Shown: positions 8,067-16,912, numbered from the stretch's first letter. The stretch is 64,000 nt of DNA from JAWKOK01 sp963698255 (GCA_963698255.1 CAVOQD010000026.1:1-64000); one strand, 5' to 3'. The notes: a model not told the origin generated them from the letters alone. Numbers and translations: made by a program.

Positions 8067-9191
8067 ATGGATCGCATCCGCGCACTCCACGAAGAAGGAC
8101 AGAGTATCTGGTTTGATTTCATTGAGCGCAGCATGCTGCAATCCGGCGGTTTGCAGTCGCTGGTTGGAGAAGGCGTTGTCGGCGTCACGTCGAATCCCAG
8201 CATTTTCCAAAGCGCCATCTCGGGCAGTGATGCCTATGTTGACGATCTCAGGACGCTGGCGGCTTCCGGCCAAGAGGCCAAGGCGATCTATGAAGCGCTG
8301 GCCATCAGCGATATTCAGACCGCAGCCGACATTCTGCGCCCGGTCTACGACCGCTACGACGGCCAGGATGGATTCGTCAGCCTGGAAGTCGCCCCCGATC
8401 TTGCCTACGACACCGAGGCAACCATTGCCGAAGCCAAACGCCTACACAGACGCGTTGATCGCCCCAATCTGATGATCAAAGTGCCGGCCACGCTCGAAGG
8501 GCTACCGGCCGTGCGAGAGTTGATTCGCAGCGGCATCAATGTCAATGTCACGCTAATTTTCAGCGTCGACCGCTATCAGGAAGTTATGGAGGCCTACATT
8601 CTCGGTCTGGAAGATCGACTGGCCGCCGGCCAATCGGTCGCTGGGATCGCGTCGGTGGCCAGCTTTTTCGTCAGCCGCGTGGATGTCAGCGTTGACGCAC
8701 GTCTCGATGCCATGGCCGCCGACAATCCGGACGATGCCGAAACGTATCGCTCACTTCAGGGCAAGACGGCAATTGCCAACGCCAAGGTCGCCTATCGCAG
8801 CTTTGAAGAGAAGTTCTCCGGTGAGCGTTGGGCCAAGTTGGCAGCAGCAGGCGCAAGCGTACAGCGCCCGCTCTGGGCCAGCACAGGCACCAAGAATCCG
8901 GCCTATTCCGATCTGCTCTATGTCGAAGTACTGGTGGGGCCGCACACCGTCAACACCATGCCGCCGGCGACATTGGACGCATTCCGCGATCACGGCGAAG
9001 CGACCCGCACCGTCGACCAAGACGTCGAACTGGCGATCCAGCAGATTCAGGCTATCGAAGATCTGGGGATATCGCTGGAGGCCGTGACCGATCAGTTGGA
9101 GCAAGAGGGCGTCGCCAAATTTGCAGAATCGTTTGTCGAATTGCTGCAAACCATTGAAAAACGCGGCATCGAACTCGCATCTGCGGTCTGA
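8067..9191 (+). CDS. tal: Transaldolase
   Basis: A 374-residue transaldolase of the pentose phosphate pathway, transferring a dihydroxyacetone unit between sugar phosphates (for example sedoheptulose 7-phosphate and glyceraldehyde 3-phosphate). Family marks are SLVGEGVVGVTSNPSIF near the N-terminus, the Schiff-base lysine K138 in NLMIKVPAT, NVNVTLIFS, and the ASTGTKNPAYSD segment typical of the longer bacterial form. ATG 8067 has a good ribosome site (ACAGGAG); an in-frame start at 8019 has none. It stands alone with its own promoter and a palindromic hairpin at the end. Confidence 0.93.
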   Translation: MDRIRALHEEGQSIWFDFIERSMLQSGGLQSLVGEGVVGVTSNPSIFQSAISGSDAYVDDLRTLAASGQEAKAIYEALAISDIQTAADILRPVYDRYDGQDGFVSLEVAPDLAYDTEATIAEAKRLHRRVDRPNLMIKVPATLEGLPAVRELIRSGINVNVTLIFSVDRYQEVMEAYILGLEDRLAAGQSVAGIASVASFFVSRVDVSVDARLDAMAADNPDDAETYRSLQGKTAIANAKVAYRSFEEKFSGERWAKLAAAGASVQRPLWASTGTKNPAYSDLLYVEVLVGPHTVNTMPPATLDAFRDHGEATRTVDQDVELAIQQIQAIEDLGISLEAVTDQLEQEGVAKFAESFVELLQTIEKRGIELASAV

Positions 9192-9204
9192 TGCTTCCGC
9201 GACG

Positions 9205-9236
9205 AGGTATCCTTTCAGCCGGCTGAAAGGATACCT
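9205..9236. terminator. 32-base perfect palindrome between convergent genes
   Basis: AGGTATCCTTTCAGCC is followed at once by its exact reverse complement. It lies between the stops of transaldolase (plus) and the MoCF-domain gene (minus) and could end transcription from both sides. A U-run is missing, so it may act as a 3' stabilising hairpin instead. Confidence 0.65.
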
Positions 9237-9240
9237 TGGT

Positions 9241-9852
9241 TCAACCCAGTTCATCCTCACCCGGTTGCCGGCCCAGAAATGCTGCGAACTCGTCGGCATT
9301 CAGATGCCCTTCGTCGTCTGCATTTGGCTCCTCAGTCCACACGTCCAAATCGGATTCGATGGTCGGTGCGTTCGGCGCTTGTCTGAGGTGCGACAGCGTT
9401 GGCTCTATCAACCCGGCAATCGATGCTAGAAAGAGCGCTGCCGCCGATTCCCCGGCCGGAAGATTGACGATCAATGTTCGACCACGCACACCTGTCACGC
9501 TACAATCCAGCAGGGCATAGGACGTCTCCTCAGCGGACATGGCCCGCATGAATTCAGCCAAGCCGGGCAGGAGCCGTTCAACCACTGAGAGCGTCGCCTG
9601 TGGCACAATCTCGGCAGAGCCGGGCCCTGGCGCGGGGTAGGTGCCGCCGATGGTGATGATCAGGTCCAGTTCTTCCACATCGCACCAGCTTCGTAGCCGT
9701 TCCTCCACCATGTTGCGCTGACTTACAACGGAGTGCTCCATCAGAAGGAGAAGATGGTCCACCGACTGTTGGAGCAGCGCCACGACGGCCTGACCGGCAT
9801 CTTCGTCAACGTGAGGAACGTGCAATATTCCGGTCCGAATCATCTCATTCAT
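9241..9852 (-). CDS. MoaB/Mog-like molybdopterin-binding (MoCF) domain protein
   Basis: A 203-residue protein whose core (LDLIITIGGTYPAPG, then PQATLSVVERLLPGLAEFMRA, then SVTGVRGRTLIVNLPAGESAA) matches the MoCF_biosynth fold of MoaB, MogA and the MoeA domain, which bind and adenylate molybdopterin. The glycine-rich GGTYPAPG replaces the usual GGTG motif, and the acidic D-x-T pair is less clear, so catalytic activity is uncertain. The acidic tail (EEPNADDEGHLNADE) is unusual for MoaB. ATG 9852 has a GGAG site 8 bases upstream. No other molybdenum cofactor gene is nearby. It sits just after the ribosomal operon end but is separated by 150 bases. Confidence 0.7.
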   Translation of the reverse strand: MNEMIRTGILHVPHVDEDAGQAVVALLQQSVDHLLLLMEHSVVSQRNMVEERLRSWCDVEELDLIITIGGTYPAPGPGSAEIVPQATLSVVERLLPGLAEFMRAMSAEETSYALLDCSVTGVRGRTLIVNLPAGESAAALFLASIAGLIEPTLSHLRQAPNAPTIESDLDVWTEEPNADDEGHLNADEFAAFLGRQPGEDELG

Positions 9853-9999
9853 CGATAATCTCCAATACAACAACCTCCAGGACGAGATCCCAAAAAGGAA
9901 AACATCCTGGAGGTTCAATTGTCAGTCAATTGCGGCATGCAATCCCATACGCCAACGGTCAACAAACCGATTGGCAGGGCCGAACAGATCCCAACGCTT

Positions 10000-10389
10000 C
10001 TAGCGCTTGGTGTACTGCTTTGCCTTACGGGCACGCTTGAGGCCGGGTTTCTTACGTTCCTTGGCACGTGCGTCACGAGTCAGGAACCCCGCCGACTTCA
10101 ACGCCGGTCGCATGTTGCCGTCGGAGGCGCAGAGCGCCCGTGAAATGCCATGGCGCACAGCAGAAGCCTGGCCGTTATCGCCGCCGCCCTTCACCTGCAC
10201 GCTGATGTTGAATGAAGCTTCGGTACCGGTCAGCGTCAGCGGCTGCATCAAAATCATGCGATCAAGCGCACGGCCAAAATATTGGGCCATCGGCAGTTCA
10301 TTGACAATAATCTCACCGGTTCCGGGATATAGACGAACCCGGGCCGAAGCGGTCTTGCGGCGACCGATTGCTTCTACATACTCAGCCAT
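10000..10389 (-). CDS. rpsI: 30S ribosomal protein S9
   Basis: 129 residues; the protein contacts the head of 16S rRNA, and its basic C-terminal tail reaches the P-site tRNA. The family ending (LKRARKAKQYTKR, lysine/arginine tail) and the start YVEAIGRRKTASARVRLYPG are intact. The ribosome site GGAGAG overlaps the rplM stop, so S9 is translationally linked to L13. It is the last gene of the superoperon. Confidence 0.97.
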   Translation of the reverse strand: MAEYVEAIGRRKTASARVRLYPGTGEIIVNELPMAQYFGRALDRMILMQPLTLTGTEASFNISVQVKGGGDNGQASAVRHGISRALCASDGNMRPALKSAGFLTRDARAKERKKPGLKRARKAKQYTKR

Positions 10390-10400
10390 CGTTTTCTCTC

Positions 10401-10835
10401 CTACAATTCAAGCGTCTTGGGCTGCTGCGCAGCGTGTGAATGTTCGCCGCCGGCATAGACGCGCAATTTTTTCATCTGGGCATTACCTAAGCGTGTCTTC
10501 GGCATCATGCCTTTGACGGCTTCATAGATGACCCGGTCCGGGAACCGCTCCATCTGCTCACGCATTGTACGACTCTTCAACCCACCGGGATAGCGGGAGT
10601 GACTGTAGTAGTTTACATCGTCGAGTTTATTACCGGTCACAACCACTCGTTCGCAGTTGACCACGATAACAAAGTCGCCGCCATCTACATGAGGGCTAAA
10701 CGTCGGCTTGTGCTTTCCACGTAGTATTTGTGCAATTTCGCTGGCGAGCCGCCCCAATGTCTGGCCGGTGGCGTCAACAACCCACCACTCTCGTGCGGCC
10801 TTGGCGTCCTCGGCGCTTGGACTATATGTCTTCAC
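10401..10835 (-). CDS. rplM: 50S ribosomal protein L13
   Basis: 144 residues, an early assembly protein of the large subunit. WWVVDATGQTLGRLASEIA, HVDGGDFVIVVN and KGMMPK..LG are diagnostic. The start is GTG 10835 (VKTYSP, the family N-terminus), with AGAGGAG about 8 bases before it. The pair rplM-rpsI follows truA, as in many bacteria. Confidence 0.97.
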   Translation of the reverse strand: MKTYSPSAEDAKAAREWWVVDATGQTLGRLASEIAQILRGKHKPTFSPHVDGGDFVIVVNCERVVVTGNKLDDVNYYSHSRYPGGLKSRTMREQMERFPDRVIYEAVKGMMPKTRLGNAQMKKLRVYAGGEHSHAAQQPKTLEL

Positions 10836-10869
10836 GCTACTATCTCCTCTAAATAAAAGACTTTCCAAA

Positions 10870-11739
10870 TCAGTGACGTATTCTCATTTCAACCGGATAT
10901 GTAACCTGCTCCAGCACCAAGCCATTAGGCGATGCCGGCGGAGCCGAGCGGTGGCGATCCTTCGCCTCAAGTGCTCGCTGCATATCCTCGGCAGACCAGC
11001 GTCCTCTTCCAACTTCCAGCAGTGAACCAACCAGGTTTCTTACCATCTGCCGCAAGAACGCACTAGCCGTTACCGTGAACACAAGTTTCCGAGCGGGAAA
11101 CGACTGTAAAGACGACAGGTCATCCGTAACCCACTGCCACTCTGCCCGGCTCACTGAGCGAACCGTATTGACGCCCTGAGGCGGTTGGCCAAAGGTCGCA
11201 AAATCATGTTCGCCCAACAATCCGACAGCCGCTTCATTCATCGCCGCCACATCGAGAGGATATGGCACATACAACGAGTAGCGATCCGTTAACGGCGACC
11301 GTAGGGACTTCACCCTGCCTTGGACTTCGTCCGCCTGCCAGACAGTGTATCGATATGTCCGGGACAAGGCGCTGAATCTCGGATGAAAATCCGGCGGCGC
11401 CCAGCCACACTGATGAACACAGATCGACGACGGCAGATGTGCATTCCAAGCCCTCTGGAAATCAGCAACTGAATGCTTCCAGTGGGCACGAACCCCCACT
11501 ACCTGTCCGGCTGCATGAACGCCAGCATCCGTTCTTCCCGAACCAATTACACGCCCGTTCACCGTGCTGAACGCCGTCAACGCTTCTTCGAGCGCCCCTT
11601 GAATCGTTGGGACACCGGTCTGAAACTGAAAGCCGTGGTAATCAGCGCCATCGTAGGCAACGACGCCGTAGATATGCACGGACGATTGGCTCACTGACAG
11701 ATCCGAAATTGCGTCTACCGGCCACCATGGGCCAGACAT
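10870..11739 (-). CDS. truA: tRNA pseudouridine(38-40) synthase TruA
   Basis: 289 residues. It converts uridines 38-40 of the anticodon stem-loop to pseudouridine. The catalytic aspartate is D71 in SGRTDAGVHA; AYDGADYHGFQFQ near the start and FLRQMVRNLVGSLLEVG near the end are typical TruA motifs. Its start lies 2 bases after the rplQ stop, so it is clearly in the alpha operon between rplQ and rplM, a common order in Gram-positive-like genomes. Confidence 0.95.
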   Translation of the reverse strand: MSGPWWPVDAISDLSVSQSSVHIYGVVAYDGADYHGFQFQTGVPTIQGALEEALTAFSTVNGRVIGSGRTDAGVHAAGQVVGVRAHWKHSVADFQRAWNAHLPSSICVHQCGWAPPDFHPRFSALSRTYRYTVWQADEVQGRVKSLRSPLTDRYSLYVPYPLDVAAMNEAAVGLLGEHDFATFGQPPQGVNTVRSVSRAEWQWVTDDLSSLQSFPARKLVFTVTASAFLRQMVRNLVGSLLEVGRGRWSAEDMQRALEAKDRHRSAPPASPNGLVLEQVTYPVEMRIRH

Positions 11740-11741
11740 TC

Positions 11742-12119
11742 TTAGTCGGAATCAACCAATTCCAGAATCACCATGTTGGCGGCATCACCCTGGCGTTGGC
11801 CGATCTTGATCATGCGTGTGTAGCCGCCATTGCGATCCGCATAGCGGGGCGCAAATTCGTCAAAGACCTTCTTGGCCAACGTCTTGTCATCCAGAAACGC
11901 CACAACCTGCCGCTGGGCATGTACACGGTCTACTCGCCCGCTCGTACCATGCTTTGCCTTGGTGATGAGTTTCTCAGCATCGCTACGTATGGCGCGAGCC
12001 TTGGTCTCTGTCGTCGTAATTCGTTCGTGTTTATACAGTTCTTTGATCAGATTGCGGATCAACGCCTTACGCGGACCAGCCTGTCGACCAAGTGTATATC
12101 CAGCAACTCTATGTCGCAT
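11742..12119 (-). CDS. rplQ: 50S ribosomal protein L17
   Basis: 125 residues. RHRVAGYTLGRQAGPRKALIRNL and ERITTTETKARAIR are family blocks. It binds near the exit tunnel of the large subunit. A TTAGGAG site precedes ATG 12119. It follows rpoA by 54 bases and is nearly fused to truA downstream. Confidence 0.97.
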   Translation of the reverse strand: MRHRVAGYTLGRQAGPRKALIRNLIKELYKHERITTTETKARAIRSDAEKLITKAKHGTSGRVDRVHAQRQVVAFLDDKTLAKKVFDEFAPRYADRNGGYTRMIKIGQRQGDAANMVILELVDSD

Positions 12120-12173
12120 GTCGCCAACTCCTAAAAGAGCACAACCTATCGTTCAAGATCGACAGGTTGTCGA

Positions 12174-13223
12174 TCAGTCAATACTCGCCTCGTCCACAGG
12201 ATCACTGACATCAGCATCCTCACCGGTTTCGTCTTCGCCGGTTTCATCTTCGTCGTCAGAACTCGACGACCAGAATGCCGCCAGGTCAACACCCGGCACA
12301 TTCAGGTAATTTTTCTCGCCTAGCTTTTCAACAAGTTCATCCAACGATTTCTTGCCGAAATTGCGGATGGCAAGCATCTCGTCCTCGCCCTTTTCCATGC
12401 GCTTGAGAATCTCGCCAACCTTGGTGATGCCTGCACGCTTCAAGCAGTTGTAGGCACGTACGGTCAGTTCCAGTTCCTCAATCGGCGCATCGTAGACACG
12501 GGCGGGAATGCCTTCATCCTCTTCTTCCGGCTTTTCGACCTCAACGGTCTCGGCGCCGGCCAGCAGTGACAGATGCTGGACAAGGATGCTGGAAGATTTG
12601 CGCATGGCGTCTTCGGGCTGAACCGTACCGTCGGTCCAGATTTCCAGATTCAGCTTATCGTAATCGGTCTGCTGGCCGATACGTGTACGCTCTACCCGAT
12701 AGGCGGCCTTGCGTACAGGGCTATAGATGGCATCCACAGGAATTTCACCAAGCGGCAACGGTGAACGTTCCTCCGCCGGGCTATATCCGCGTCCGGTATT
12801 GACCACCAGTTCAAAATCGAGGTCAACATCATTGGAATCGGCGGTAAGCAGATAGTGGTCGGGATTCAGAATCTCAACCTCAGGCGGGCAAATCAGATCG
12901 CCCGCTGTTACCGGACCCTCGTTCGTAATCTCGGCATGAATCCGCACCGGCTCTTCGCCCGTATAGCGCAGCCGAACCTGCTTCACATTAAGAATCAACT
13001 GCGTTGTGTCTTCACGAACATTCGGAATCGGTGAAAACTCGTGATGAATCCCATTCAAACGAATGGATGTCACGGCCGCACCTTCCAGGCTGGACAGCAA
13101 CACACGTCGCAACGCATTCCCTAACGTAATACCGTAGCCGCTTTCAAGCGGACTAATCACGAAATGGCCGTAGTTCTGTGAGCTTGCCTCAACCTCAATT
13201 TTGGGTAAAACCATGTTTAACAC
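12174..13223 (-). CDS. rpoA: RNA polymerase alpha subunit
   Basis: About 349 residues. The N-terminal domain (FVISPLESGYGITLGNALRRVLLSSLEGAAVTSIRL) drives alpha dimerisation and core assembly. The C-terminal domain (PIEELELTVRAYNCLKRAGITKVGEIL) binds upstream promoter DNA and activators. An acidic tail rich in D and E (about 310-340) is longer than in E. coli. The start is probably GTG 13223, since GGAGG lies 6 bases before it; GTG 13229 and ATG 13214 are in frame as alternatives. It lies between rpsD and rplQ as in the standard alpha operon. Confidence 0.96.
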   Translation of the reverse strand: MLNMVLPKIEVEASSQNYGHFVISPLESGYGITLGNALRRVLLSSLEGAAVTSIRLNGIHHEFSPIPNVREDTTQLILNVKQVRLRYTGEEPVRIHAEITNEGPVTAGDLICPPEVEILNPDHYLLTADSNDVDLDFELVVNTGRGYSPAEERSPLPLGEIPVDAIYSPVRKAAYRVERTRIGQQTDYDKLNLEIWTDGTVQPEDAMRKSSSILVQHLSLLAGAETVEVEKPEEEDEGIPARVYDAPIEELELTVRAYNCLKRAGITKVGEILKRMEKGEDEMLAIRNFGKKSLDELVEKLGEKNYLNVPGVDLAAFWSSSSDDEDETGEDETGEDADVSDPVDEASID

Positions 13224-13342
13224 AGGCACCCTCCAGTCCTTTCCGCATTGGCAACACGGGGTTCATCACCCACTTCGCGCATGAATGTGCACAAACAACT
13301 GACGCCGCAACAATGGACATTGCATAAGCAATGTCGGTATGC

Positions 13343-13981
13343 TTAGCGACTGTAATACTCAACAATCAGTTGCTCGTTCAGCGGAATCTCAACATCTTCA
13401 CGGCTGGGCTCCGAAACCACGGACCCGTTCATGTCAGCCAGGTTCAGGTTGAGCCAAGCCGGCACAGTGACGGATCCCTGCATTGTCTGCGCGCGGTCCT
13501 TGAAATAGGTGTTTGCTCGGCTACCGTCACGTACAGCAACGACATCGCCTGGGCGCACCTGGAAGGAAGGAATATCGGTTTTGCGACCATTTACGTTAAA
13601 ATGGCCATGGAGTACAAGCTGTCGAGCCTGAGCACGACTGTCTGCAAAACCGAGCCGATAGACCGTGTTGTCAAGACGGCTCTCAAGAATTGCAAGCAAC
13701 ATCGTACCGGTCAAACCCTTGCGCCGGCTCGCTTCTTTGAAGTATCGTCGGAACTGCTTTTCCATCACGCCATAAACACGACGGGCCTTCTGCTTTTCTC
13801 GCAACTGAAGGCCGTAGTCAGACGTCTTACGACGAAATGAAGCACGACGACCGTGGATGCCGGGCGGGAAAGCACGGGTCTCAATTGCACATTTCGGGCT
13901 CAGACAGCGATCCCCTTTTAAGAAAAGTTTCTGTCCCTCTCGTCGACACAATCTACAAACTGCGTCAGTATACCTTGCCAT
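13343..13981 (-). CDS. rpsD: 30S ribosomal protein S4
   Basis: 212 residues, a primary 16S rRNA binder and in many bacteria the translational repressor of its operon. The N-terminus carries a zinc-type cysteine set (CRLCRREGQ..FLKGDRCLSPKC), and the S4 RNA-binding domain SRLDNTVYRLGFADSRAQARQLVLHGH is clear. A TGGAGG site precedes ATG 13981. A hairpin lies between rpsK and this gene at 14037-14072. Confidence 0.97.
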   Translation of the reverse strand: MARYTDAVCRLCRREGQKLFLKGDRCLSPKCAIETRAFPPGIHGRRASFRRKTSDYGLQLREKQKARRVYGVMEKQFRRYFKEASRRKGLTGTMLLAILESRLDNTVYRLGFADSRAQARQLVLHGHFNVNGRKTDIPSFQVRPGDVVAVRDGSRANTYFKDRAQTMQGSVTVPAWLNLNLADMNGSVVSEPSREDVEIPLNEQLIVEYYSR

Positions 13982-14036
13982 CTTTCCTCCAAGTTATCAT
14001 GACTCTCCGGCAGAGACAGTCATCCCCATCTGTACC

Positions 14037-14072
14037 AAAACAGGTGACGCAACAGATGCGTTCACCTGTTTT
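14037..14072 (-). terminator. Hairpin between rpsK and rpsD (possible attenuator)
   Basis: AAAACAGGTGACGCA and TGCGTTCACCTGTTTT pair over 15 bases with one bulged base and a 5-base loop. It has the A-stem-T form of an intrinsic terminator but lies inside the operon, about 55 bases before the S4 start. It could reduce transcription into rpsD-rpoA or serve as a leader target for S4. Confidence 0.55.
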
Positions 14073-14125
14073 ATTTGTCGTTCAAAATTTAGATAACAAG
14101 CCGGTCACCCGTAGGGCAACGCCGA

Positions 14126-14530
14126 CTAAACGCGACGCTTCTTGGGTGCGCGACAGCCGTTGTGCGGCAGAGGCGTGATATCAGTAATTGACAGCACAGT
14201 CAACCCGCCGGCCTGCAGTGAGCGAATCGAACTTTCGCGGCCGGGACCGGGCCCCTTGACGAAAACATCGACCTCGCGTACGTTGAAGTCACTTCTGGCA
14301 GCCTGCGCTGCACTTTGGGCGGCAAGCTGCGCAGCAAATGGGGTCGATTTACGACTGCCCTTAAAACCTGCGCTACCACTGCTTGCCCAACAGAGGGTGC
14401 CCCCGGTCAGGTCCGTCACGGTGATAATCGTGTTGTTAAAGGATGCGTGAATGTGCACCTGACCGTGAGGCACATTCTTTTTTTCTCGTCGACTGGACCG
14501 TCGATCGCGTCTTCGTTGGGGTCGAGCCAT
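14126..14530 (-). CDS. rpsK: 30S ribosomal protein S11
   Basis: 134 residues, part of the 30S platform near the mRNA exit. GQVHIHASFNNTIITVTDLTGGTLCWASSG, DVFVKGPGPGRESSIRSLQ and the conserved ending NGCRAPKKRRV are intact. The start has a TGAGGAA site. It lies between rpsM and rpsD in standard order. Confidence 0.97.
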   Translation of the reverse strand: MARPQRRRDRRSSRREKKNVPHGQVHIHASFNNTIITVTDLTGGTLCWASSGSAGFKGSRKSTPFAAQLAAQSAAQAARSDFNVREVDVFVKGPGPGRESSIRSLQAGGLTVLSITDITPLPHNGCRAPKKRRV

Positions 14531-14690
14531 CTTTATTCCTCACACTATCTGAATTGTTCGGGACAGATGTCCACGTTGCCACATTCACTCAATCACGCAG
14601 CCAAAATACAACGGCAGCAGCCCAGATCACGCCAAGTCGCCCGCAGAAAAAGGCACGGAACTGACCCAGCCGCCAACTCAAAGTCGCCCG

Positions 14691-15068
14691 CTACTTACGG
14701 ACGCGCTTCTTGCCGGCAACCGTTCGACGGATGCCACGCCGGGTGCGCGCATTGGTTCTCGTTCGCTGCCCACGGCTCGGCAGATTACGTCGATGTCGCA
14801 ATCCACGATAGCTGCCGATTTCCATCAGCCGCTTCACATTCATGTTGACCTCGCGCCGCAAATCACCTTCGACCTGGTAGTTCCGGTCGATGTATTCACG
14901 GAGGCGAGCCAACTGATTTTCATCCAGATCCCTGACACGAACCTCAGGTGAAATCTGGGTCGCTTCCAAGATCTGCTTGCTCGTTGTCCTGCCGATGCCG
15001 TAGATATACGTCAGGGCGATTTCAACTCGCTTATCTCTAGGAATGTCAACACCAGCTATACGAGCCAT
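14691..15068 (-). CDS. rpsM: 30S ribosomal protein S13
   Basis: 125 residues. ARIAGVDIPRDKRVEIALTYIYGIG, the helix-hairpin-helix region and the basic tail (RTRTNARTRRGIRRTVAGKKRVRK) are typical. It forms intersubunit bridges and contacts tRNA. It starts 23 bases after the rpmJ stop. Confidence 0.97.
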   Translation of the reverse strand: MARIAGVDIPRDKRVEIALTYIYGIGRTTSKQILEATQISPEVRVRDLDENQLARLREYIDRNYQVEGDLRREVNMNVKRLMEIGSYRGLRHRRNLPSRGQRTRTNARTRRGIRRTVAGKKRVRK

Positions 15069-15091
15069 GAGATTTTCCCTCTATTCCTGAT

Positions 15092-15205
15092 CTATCCCTG
15101 CCGCTGTTTATGCTTTGGGTTACTGCAAATCACGTACACAACGCCTCGGCGGCGTACGATCTTGCACTTTTCACACATTTTTTTGACAGAAGGTCGAACT
15201 TTCAT
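15092..15205 (-). CDS. rpmJ: 50S ribosomal protein L36
   Basis: A 37-residue gene. The product starts MKVRPSVKKMCEKCKIVRRR and ends SNPKHKQRQG. The zinc ligands C11, C14, C27 and H32 are the ancestral C-C-C-H set, so this is the zinc-binding form. A GGGAG site precedes ATG 15205. It stands just before rpsM as usual, but infA is missing between it and map. Confidence 0.96.
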   Translation of the reverse strand: MKVRPSVKKMCEKCKIVRRRGVVYVICSNPKHKQRQG

Positions 15206-15260
15206 TCGTCGATACTCCCGATTAATCTTCTGAGCGCAACTTGACTAGTCTAGCATACAC

Positions 15261-15980
15261 TTAGGGCAGAGTCAAAATTTCCGGTCCGTTATTCGTTACA
15301 GCAACCGTATGCTCGAAGTGTGCCGCCAGCCGTCCGCTCTTGTTCACAACAGTCCATTGATCACGCAATGTTTTTGTTTCAGCAGTTCGCTGCTGCACCA
15401 TGGGCTCGATCGCAATAACGAGCCCCGGTTCTATCACATAATTCCCATCCGTATCGCCCGACACGTAGTTCAACACCTGTGGCGGTTCATGCATCTGGCG
15501 TCCGACGCCATGCCCTGTATAGCCACGAACGACGTAAAGCCCATTCTTTTCCACGACGTTTTGCACAGCCCGGCTGATATCCATGATACGGTTGCCGACG
15601 ACTGCCTGGCGGATACCGGCGTAGAGACTCTCTTCGGTGACCTTCATGAGCTCGGCGGCTTCTTCGTCGATCTCGCCGACCGCATAGGTCCAGGCGCTGT
15701 CACCAATGAAACCCCGATAGCGAGAGCCGACGTCAATGCTGATGACATCACCGGCCACGAGGATGCGATCCTTGTTCGGAATGCCATGAACCAGTTCGTC
15801 GTTGATGCTGGCGCAAATATTGGCCGGATAGCCGTTGTATCCGATAAAGGCCGATGCCGCGTTATACTTCTGCAACACGCCCAAGGCTACTTCATCAAGT
15901 TCCCAGGTACTGACGCCCGGACGAACGGCCTCCCGAAGCGCTTTGTGAACTCGTGCCACGATCCGACCGGCTTCGCGCAT
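15261..15980 (-). CDS. map: Methionine aminopeptidase type I
   Basis: 239 residues from the first in-frame ATG. It removes the initiator methionine from nascent proteins. Metal ligands are visible: D in ISIDVGSRYRGFIGDSAWT (two aspartates), H in GYTGHGVGR, E in IAIEPM and E in FEHTVAV. The family normally has about ten residues before MREAGRIV, and here the frame stays open upstream (AEEPREIQI just before) but reaches a TAG near 16060 without any ATG, GTG or TTG. An ATG at 16084 in another frame could supply the start if one base is wrong, giving a basic N-terminal extension. It follows adk, as in many ribosomal superoperons. Confidence 0.93.
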   Translation of the reverse strand: MREAGRIVARVHKALREAVRPGVSTWELDEVALGVLQKYNAASAFIGYNGYPANICASINDELVHGIPNKDRILVAGDVISIDVGSRYRGFIGDSAWTYAVGEIDEEAAELMKVTEESLYAGIRQAVVGNRIMDISRAVQNVVEKNGLYVVRGYTGHGVGRQMHEPPQVLNYVSGDTDGNYVIEPGLVIAIEPMVQQRTAETKTLRDQWTVVNKSGRLAAHFEHTVAVTNNGPEILTLP

Positions 15981-16169
15981 GATCTGGATCTCGCGCGGCT
16001 CTTCAGCGTGGGCGTCGGGCCTCGCTGTTGGCGCCGCCGCAAAGGTCTGCGTTGCGCACTACTTTGACGTCGAAAAACACTCATACAGGTATAGCCTATA
16101 CTCACTCGGTCGAAAACGGGACGTTCTTTGAGCAGCGCACGCTCTGGAAGAGCCGAGCTCGAACGTCGA

Positions 16170-16832
16170 TCAGCCGCCCAACAATGTCATCAAGTCGGCC
16201 TGGACGTCTTCGATGGCCTGACTGCCGTCCACTTCAGCCAACAGAGACTTGGCGAAGTAGTAACCGACCAATGGCGATGTCTGCTTGTAATAGACATACA
16301 GTCGATTGCGCACGGTATCCGGCTTGTCATCGTCGCGCTGGTAGAGTTCTCCCCCATCAACATCACAGAGGCCCTCTTGCTTCGGCGGGTTGAAGTCGAT
16401 GTGGAAGACAGCGCCACAAGAGCGGCAGACTCGCCGTCCCGTGATACGGCGCATGGACTCATCATCGTCCAGGTTGATCAACGGCGCCAGCGCTACCCCG
16501 CCATAGGGAGCGACAATCTCATCAAAAGCTGCTGCCTGATTCAGATTGCGAGGGAATCCATCCATAATGGCGCCTTTGGCGCAATCGTCCATGGTCAGGC
16601 GTTCCTCAACCATGCGAATGGTCACTTCATCCGGAACCAGTTCGCCGCGATCCATATAGCTCTTGGCCAGCAGTCCCAATTCCGTATCATTCTTCAGGTT
16701 GTAGCGAAAGATATCACCGGTCGATATCTGAGGCAGCCCCAGCTTTTCTTCCAGTTGGCGTGCCTGCGTTCCCTTGCCCGCCCCTGGAACACCCAACAGA
16801 ACGATATAGGTGCGTTTTGCATCACTCATCAT
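16170..16832 (-). CDS. adk: Adenylate kinase
   Basis: 220 residues. It catalyses ATP + AMP to 2 ADP. The P-loop is GVPGAGKGT, the AMP-binding region ISTGDIFRYNL and DGFPRN are present, and the LID domain holds a zinc-type set (CRSCGAVFH to GLCDVDG, with Asp as the fourth ligand). This is the long, zinc-containing form. The start may be the second ATG (16829). It lies between secY and map, separated from secY by about 290 bases holding inverted repeats. Confidence 0.95.
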   Translation of the reverse strand: MMSDAKRTYIVLLGVPGAGKGTQARQLEEKLGLPQISTGDIFRYNLKNDTELGLLAKSYMDRGELVPDEVTIRMVEERLTMDDCAKGAIMDGFPRNLNQAAAFDEIVAPYGGVALAPLINLDDDESMRRITGRRVCRSCGAVFHIDFNPPKQEGLCDVDGGELYQRDDDKPDTVRNRLYVYYKQTSPLVGYYFAKSLLAEVDGSQAIEDVQADLMTLLGG

Positions 16833-16890
16833 CTTGCTCGACCTTTCACTGTCGGTTTTGAGTGTGTGAGCCTGTACGCGAAAACCGTGA

Positions 16891-16912
16891 ATCTATGGCC
16901 GTGGCCATAGAT
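16891..16912. repeat. Perfect inverted repeat between secY and adk
   Basis: ATCTATGGCC, two bases, then GGCCATAGAT. It lies in the secY-adk spacer about 60 bases before the adk start, so it could form an RNA hairpin in the leader of adk or be an operator. A second, imperfect stem at 17007-17040 (GGCAGGCAGGCGCA on the minus strand pairing with TGTGCCTGTCTGCC) lies nearer the end of secY. Confidence 0.5.
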
